DNA from: Microbacterium sp. Root166 | Lineage (GTDB): Bacteria > Actinomycetota > Actinomycetes > Actinomycetales > Microbacteriaceae | Direction of reading: 5' to 3' | DNA: 64,000 bases | Assembly: GCF_001427145.1 (NCBI RefSeq) | Contig: NZ_LMGL01000003.1 | Span: forward strand, 461,550-525,549 | Shown: one piece after another, positions 60,819 through 64,000 of the stretch | Layout of the letters: every line of letters begins with the position of its first letter | Numbering within the stretch: the stretch's first letter is position 1 | The notes under the pieces: generated by a model | Seen by the model: only the letters and a program-made list of their open reading frames with translations | Database searches by the model: none | What the model was told of the DNA's origin: nothing | Program-made: the position numbers and the translations under genes

Positions 60819-60911
60819 GCGTTAGACTCCTCCCAGTGGCTGAGCAATGGAGCCGGACACGAACCGGCCCTCTGCTCTGCGCTGAATCACGGATTGGCAG
60901 GCAGCCACACC

Positions 60912-62429
60912 ATGGCTTCATTCATCATTCGGCGATTGATCGCATCGATCTTCGTGCTCTTCGCCGCCACCTTCCTGATGTACATCCTCACGGCGCTTTC
61001 CGGTGATCCGCTCGAGGATCTCAGGCAGGGGAATGCCCCGAACAAGGCCGAGCTCATTGAAGCTCGCACCAAGCTCCTCAACCTCGACGTCGCCCCTCCG
61101 CTGCGCTACTTCCTGTGGCTCGGCGGTATCTTCCGCGGCGACTTCGGCGTCAGCATCCAGAACCAGCCGGTCAACGCCCTCCTGAGCAACGCGATCACGT
61201 CAACGCTGACGCTGGTCACGACCGCCACCATCGTCGCGATCGTCCTGGGCCTGATCGTCGGAATCGTCTCCGCGCTGCGCCAGTACACCGGCTTCGACTA
61301 CGGCGTGACGCTGATGTCGTTCCTGTTCTTCTCGCTGCCGATCTTCTGGGTCGCAGTGCTCCTGAAGCAGTACGGCGCGATCCAGATCAACAACTGGCTC
61401 GCGGAGCCGACGATCTCGGTACCGGTCATCGCCGGGATATCGATCGTCACCGGGCTGATCTGGATGTCGCTTCTCGGCGGCCGCTGGCGGCGCCGGCTGA
61501 CCGTGTTCGCTGTCTCTGCGCTGGCGACCGCGGCAGTGGCGACGTTCTTCTCCGTGACGCAGTGGTTCGCAGACCCGAGCATCGGGATCGTCGTGTTCTC
61601 GTTCCTCGCACTCGGCATTGCGGTCGGTGTGACCGCGATCTCGACGGGCCTGGCCAATCGGAAGGCGCTGTACGCCTCACTGATCGTGGCGGCCATCGGC
61701 ATCGCGCTCTACTTCCCGATGCTGAACTACATCCTCAACGGAATGACGATGTGGTTCTTCCTGGTGCTGGCCGCGCTCTCGGTGATCGTCAGCGGGGCGA
61801 TCGGCTGGTTCATGGGCGCGCCCGACCGCGCTCCCGTGGTCCGCACGACGGCCATCGTCGGGTTCCTCGTCGCGGGCCTGATCGCCCTCGACAAGTACAT
61901 GTCCTACTGGGCGGCGTACTCGAACTCCAGCCGTGTCCGCGGCCGTCCGATCGCCACGGTCGGCGCCTCGACGCCCGGCCTCGGCGGCAACTTCTGGGTG
62001 CAGGGCATCGACCTGTTCACCCACCTGCTGCTGCCGACGATCGCCATCATCCTGATCTCGTTCGCCGGCTACACGCGCTACTCGCGCGCCAGCCTGCTTG
62101 AGGTCATGAATCAGGACTACATCCGCACCGCGCGCGCCAAGGGCCTCACCGGTCGCACCGTCGTCGTCCGTCACGCGTTCCGCAACGCGCTCATCCCGAT
62201 CACGACCATCATCGCGTTCGACGTGGGTGCGATCATCGGCGGCGCCGTCATCACCGAGACCGTGTTCGGCTGGACCGGCATGGGCCGGTTGTTCATCGAC
62301 GGCCTGAATGCCCACGACCCCAACCCGGTCATGGCGTTCTTCATCGTCACCGGAGCCCTGGCGGTCCTGTTCAACCTCATCGCGGACCTCGTGTACGCGG
62401 CCCTCGACCCGAGAATCAAGGTGGGCTAG
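60912..62429 (+). CDS. Peptide ABC transporter permease (DppB type, with large insertion)
   Basis: This 505-residue permease begins MASFIIRRLIASIFVLFAAT and ends with the DppB EAA loop (VMNQDYIRTARAKGLTGRTVV) and ALDPRIKVG. Typical DppB is about 310-340 residues. Here about 170 extra residues with five or six hydrophobic helices (about 175-345) sit between the third helix and the EAA region. ATG 60912 fits the conserved opening; longer readings include the upstream hairpin. The next permease starts immediately after its stop. Confidence 0.88.
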   Translation: MASFIIRRLIASIFVLFAATFLMYILTALSGDPLEDLRQGNAPNKAELIEARTKLLNLDVAPPLRYFLWLGGIFRGDFGVSIQNQPVNALLSNAITSTLTLVTTATIVAIVLGLIVGIVSALRQYTGFDYGVTLMSFLFFSLPIFWVAVLLKQYGAIQINNWLAEPTISVPVIAGISIVTGLIWMSLLGGRWRRRLTVFAVSALATAAVATFFSVTQWFADPSIGIVVFSFLALGIAVGVTAISTGLANRKALYASLIVAAIGIALYFPMLNYILNGMTMWFFLVLAALSVIVSGAIGWFMGAPDRAPVVRTTAIVGFLVAGLIALDKYMSYWAAYSNSSRVRGRPIATVGASTPGLGGNFWVQGIDLFTHLLLPTIAIILISFAGYTRYSRASLLEVMNQDYIRTARAKGLTGRTVVVRHAFRNALIPITTIIAFDVGAIIGGAVITETVFGWTGMGRLFIDGLNAHDPNPVMAFFIVTGALAVLFNLIADLVYAALDPRIKVG

Positions 62430-63617
62430 ATGAACACCACAGTCATCAACGAATCCGACTCGCGAGAATCCGAGGCGGCCGCCGAGGTCACGATCGAGCA
62501 GAAGGAGACCGAGGGTCTCAGCCAGGGTCAGATCGTCCGGCGCCGGTTCTTCCGACACCGCGGCGCTCTCGTCTCGATGATCATGCTCGGCCTGATCGTC
62601 ATCATGGCCTTCACCTCGGTGGGCGTGGACCTGTGGGGTCTGCGCATCCCGGGCTGGTGGATCTGGAACTGGTACCAGATCCCCCCGAAGATCAACAACG
62701 GCGTCCCGACGCTGAGCCTGTGGCCGCTGCAGATCGGCGAGCACCCGTTCGGCCAGGACGAGGTCGGCCGTGACATCTTCGCCGTGGTCATGCGCGGTGC
62801 GCAGCAGTCGATCATGGTGATGGTGATCGCCGGCGTGGTCGCGACGATCATCGGCGTCGTCATCGGCGCTGTGGCCGGGTACTACGGCAAGTGGGCCGAC
62901 TCGGTGCTCATGCGCTTCACCGACATCGTCATCACGATCCCGCTGATCGTCATCGGCGCGGTGCTCGGCAGCGCCTTCGGCAGCCTCGGCGCGGCCGTCC
63001 TCGGTGTCGTGATCGGACTCTTCGCGTGGACGACCATGTCGCGTCTCGTGCGGGGTGAGTTCCTGACGCTCCGCGAGCGCGAGTTCGTCGACGCCGCGCG
63101 CGTCTCGGGAGCCCGAGACCGCCGGATCATCTTCCGCCACATCCTGCCCAACGCCGTGGGCGTCATCGTCGTCAACGCGACGCTGCTCATGGCCGGTGCC
63201 ATCCTCCTCGAGTCGGCGTTGAGCTACCTCGGCTTCGGCGTGACGTCGCCTGACACCTCGCTGGGCAAGATCGTCTCCGACAACCAGGCCGCGTTCTCGA
63301 CCCGGCCCTGGCTATTCTGGTGGCCCGGCATCTTCATCATCGCGATCGCGCTGTGCGTCAACTTCATCGGCGATGGTCTGCGCGACGCGTTCGACCCGCG
63401 CCAGAAGAAGATGCCGTCCGAGCGGGCGATGGCTCGCGCCGGTCGCGGAAAGGGTCCCCGCCCGACGGAGGTGGACACCACGCCGTCGACGGATGCCCCG
63501 TCGGTCACGGTCGGGATGCAGACGGCGTACGCGAGCGAGGACATCGTGGGCTACCGCGACATCCGGCCCGAGCAGCCCGGAGACCCGACGAACGAGCCGC
63601 TCAATCCGGACCGGTGA
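62430..63617 (+). CDS. Peptide ABC transporter permease (DppC type)
   Basis: This 395-residue permease has an N-terminal cytoplasmic tail (about 38 residues), the DppC-specific FGQDEVGRDIFAVVMRGAQQS segment, six helices and an EAA loop (FVDAARVSGARDRRIIFRHILPN). The 60-residue C-terminal tail (from KKMPSERAMARAG) is hydrophilic. No ATP-binding genes follow: a convergent gene begins 13 nt later. ATPase subunits must lie elsewhere. Confidence 0.92.
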   Translation: MNTTVINESDSRESEAAAEVTIEQKETEGLSQGQIVRRRFFRHRGALVSMIMLGLIVIMAFTSVGVDLWGLRIPGWWIWNWYQIPPKINNGVPTLSLWPLQIGEHPFGQDEVGRDIFAVVMRGAQQSIMVMVIAGVVATIIGVVIGAVAGYYGKWADSVLMRFTDIVITIPLIVIGAVLGSAFGSLGAAVLGVVIGLFAWTTMSRLVRGEFLTLREREFVDAARVSGARDRRIIFRHILPNAVGVIVVNATLLMAGAILLESALSYLGFGVTSPDTSLGKIVSDNQAAFSTRPWLFWWPGIFIIAIALCVNFIGDGLRDAFDPRQKKMPSERAMARAGRGKGPRPTEVDTTPSTDAPSVTVGMQTAYASEDIVGYRDIRPEQPGDPTNEPLNPDR

Positions 63618-63630
63618 ACCGGTGACGCTG

Positions 63631-64000
63631 CTAGATCAGCAGGCCGACCACCGTCGCCACCGCGAGGCCCGCGATCGCCGTGATCGTGGCCACGTGCCAC
63701 GTCGTGGTCTGCGCCTCCGGGTCGATGCCACTGGAGAACGCCCCCGCTTTGCGGAGGCGTTCCCAGTGGCCGCGGATCAGCTGAGCGAGGTTGCCGCTGG
63801 GAACGGTGAGCGCATCGGCCGGCCGAAGGCCGCCGAGCTCGCCACGAGCGGAATCGGCGACACCGTCGAAGTCCTTGCTCGCAAGACCCAGGGTGCGGTG
63901 ACGGCCCGGCGCGGGTGCAGCCCACACGTTGATCTTGCCGGCCGCCGTGTGCAGGGTCAGCGAGAAGCGGGTGTCGACATCCGTGATCGCGGGCCACGGC
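63631..64000 (-). CDS. C-terminal part of an unidentified membrane-anchored protein (runs off window)
   Basis: The frame is open from the right edge to a TAG at 63631-63633, giving about 123 residues. It reads PAITDVDTRFSLTLHTAAGK, then VWAAPAPGRHRTLGLASKDF, and ends with a transmembrane helix (TTTWHVATITAIAGLAVATV) near the C-terminus, suggesting a tail-anchored or secreted-then-anchored protein. No family is recognised; the N-terminus is outside the window. Confidence 0.6.
   Translation of the reverse strand, partial: PWPAITDVDTRFSLTLHTAAGKINVWAAPAPGRHRTLGLASKDFDGVADSARGELGGLRPADALTVPSGNLAQLIRGHWERLRKAGAFSSGIDPEAQTTTWHVATITAIAGLAVATVVGLLI

Noticed and set aside
60783..60911. Extended N-terminus for the DppB-type permease
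   Set aside because: It would translate through the perfect hairpin at 60782-60818. The conserved permease N-terminus starts at ATG 60912.
63551..63997. Alternative minus-strand frame at the right edge (begins MARDHGCRHP)
   Set aside because: It overlaps the DppC gene end and has a shadow-like composition. The other frame ends with a clean transmembrane helix and its own stop at 63631.

Overview
The window is about 70% GC, gene-dense and coding on both strands, with frequent ATGA/GTGA stop-start overlaps, GTG starts and many leaderless genes. Gene content and order (PIN-PhoH, xseA-xseB-DUF4245, GlpX-type FBPase, NrtR-nadABC-nadS, MarP-like protease, glycine riboswitch-gcvTHP, DUF7882 proteins) point to a chromosomal segment of an actinobacterium of the Microbacteriaceae, most likely Microbacterium or a close relative. 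I see no rRNA, tRNA, CRISPR array, insertion sequence or prophage.

Layout. 0-6 kb: class V aminotransferase, PIN-PhoH ATPase, a Pro/Gly-rich membrane-anchored protein, and an OmpR-type two-component pair. 5.8-10.1 kb (minus): xseA, xseB, a DUF4245 membrane protein, beta-carbonic anhydrase and fumC as one tight operon, divergent from ispH. 12.5-14.8 kb: fba and glpX, a divergent glycolysis/gluconeogenesis pair. 15-23 kb: rmuC, a DEDDh exonuclease, a methyltransferase, a RibD/DHFR-fold protein, ychF, ABC-F and several small proteins. 23-26 kb: hydrolase, zinc alcohol dehydrogenase and an inositol-phosphatase-like protein lacking metal ligands. 26-29.4 kb: sugar ABC importer (binding protein plus two permeases, no ATPase). 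29.4-32.4 kb: Nudix, a zinc-finger SDR, a free SH3-like domain, GNAT. 32.4-39.8 kb: an accessory, stress-like island with a formaldehyde-dehydrogenase-like enzyme, a CBS protein, two divergent DUF7882 paralogues, several tiny proteins, a FAD/Rieske oxidoreductase, GNAT, an Fpg/Nei glycosylase and a 40-residue cysteine-rich peptide. 39.8-43.7 kb: MFS and ABC exporters. 43.8-50.5 kb (minus): the NAD de novo operon under a Nudix-type repressor. 50.6-56.6 kb: MarP-like protease, tandem glycine riboswitch, gcvT-gcvH-gcvP. 56.7-58.7 kb: an AbiEi/Vsr-like protein and a CPBP protease. 58.9-63.6 kb: peptide ABC importer (binding protein plus two permeases, no ATPase). A partial gene runs off the right edge.

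Functional links: NadA and NadB make quinolinate and NadC converts it to the mononucleotide, with the NifS-like protein plausibly building NadA's Fe-S cluster. A palindrome inside the operon's own promoter is the likely operator. The glycine riboswitch would switch on glycine cleavage when glycine is abundant. Both importers lack ATPases, so they must borrow one encoded elsewhere.

The most interesting genome-level signals are (i) an 8-mer, GGATGCCG/CGGCATCC, strongly over-represented on both strands, sometimes in inverted pairs at gene ends, and (ii) a recurrent arrangement of a TANNNT-like hexamer 5-7 nt before the start codon, i.e. widespread leaderless transcription, which I also used to choose several starts.
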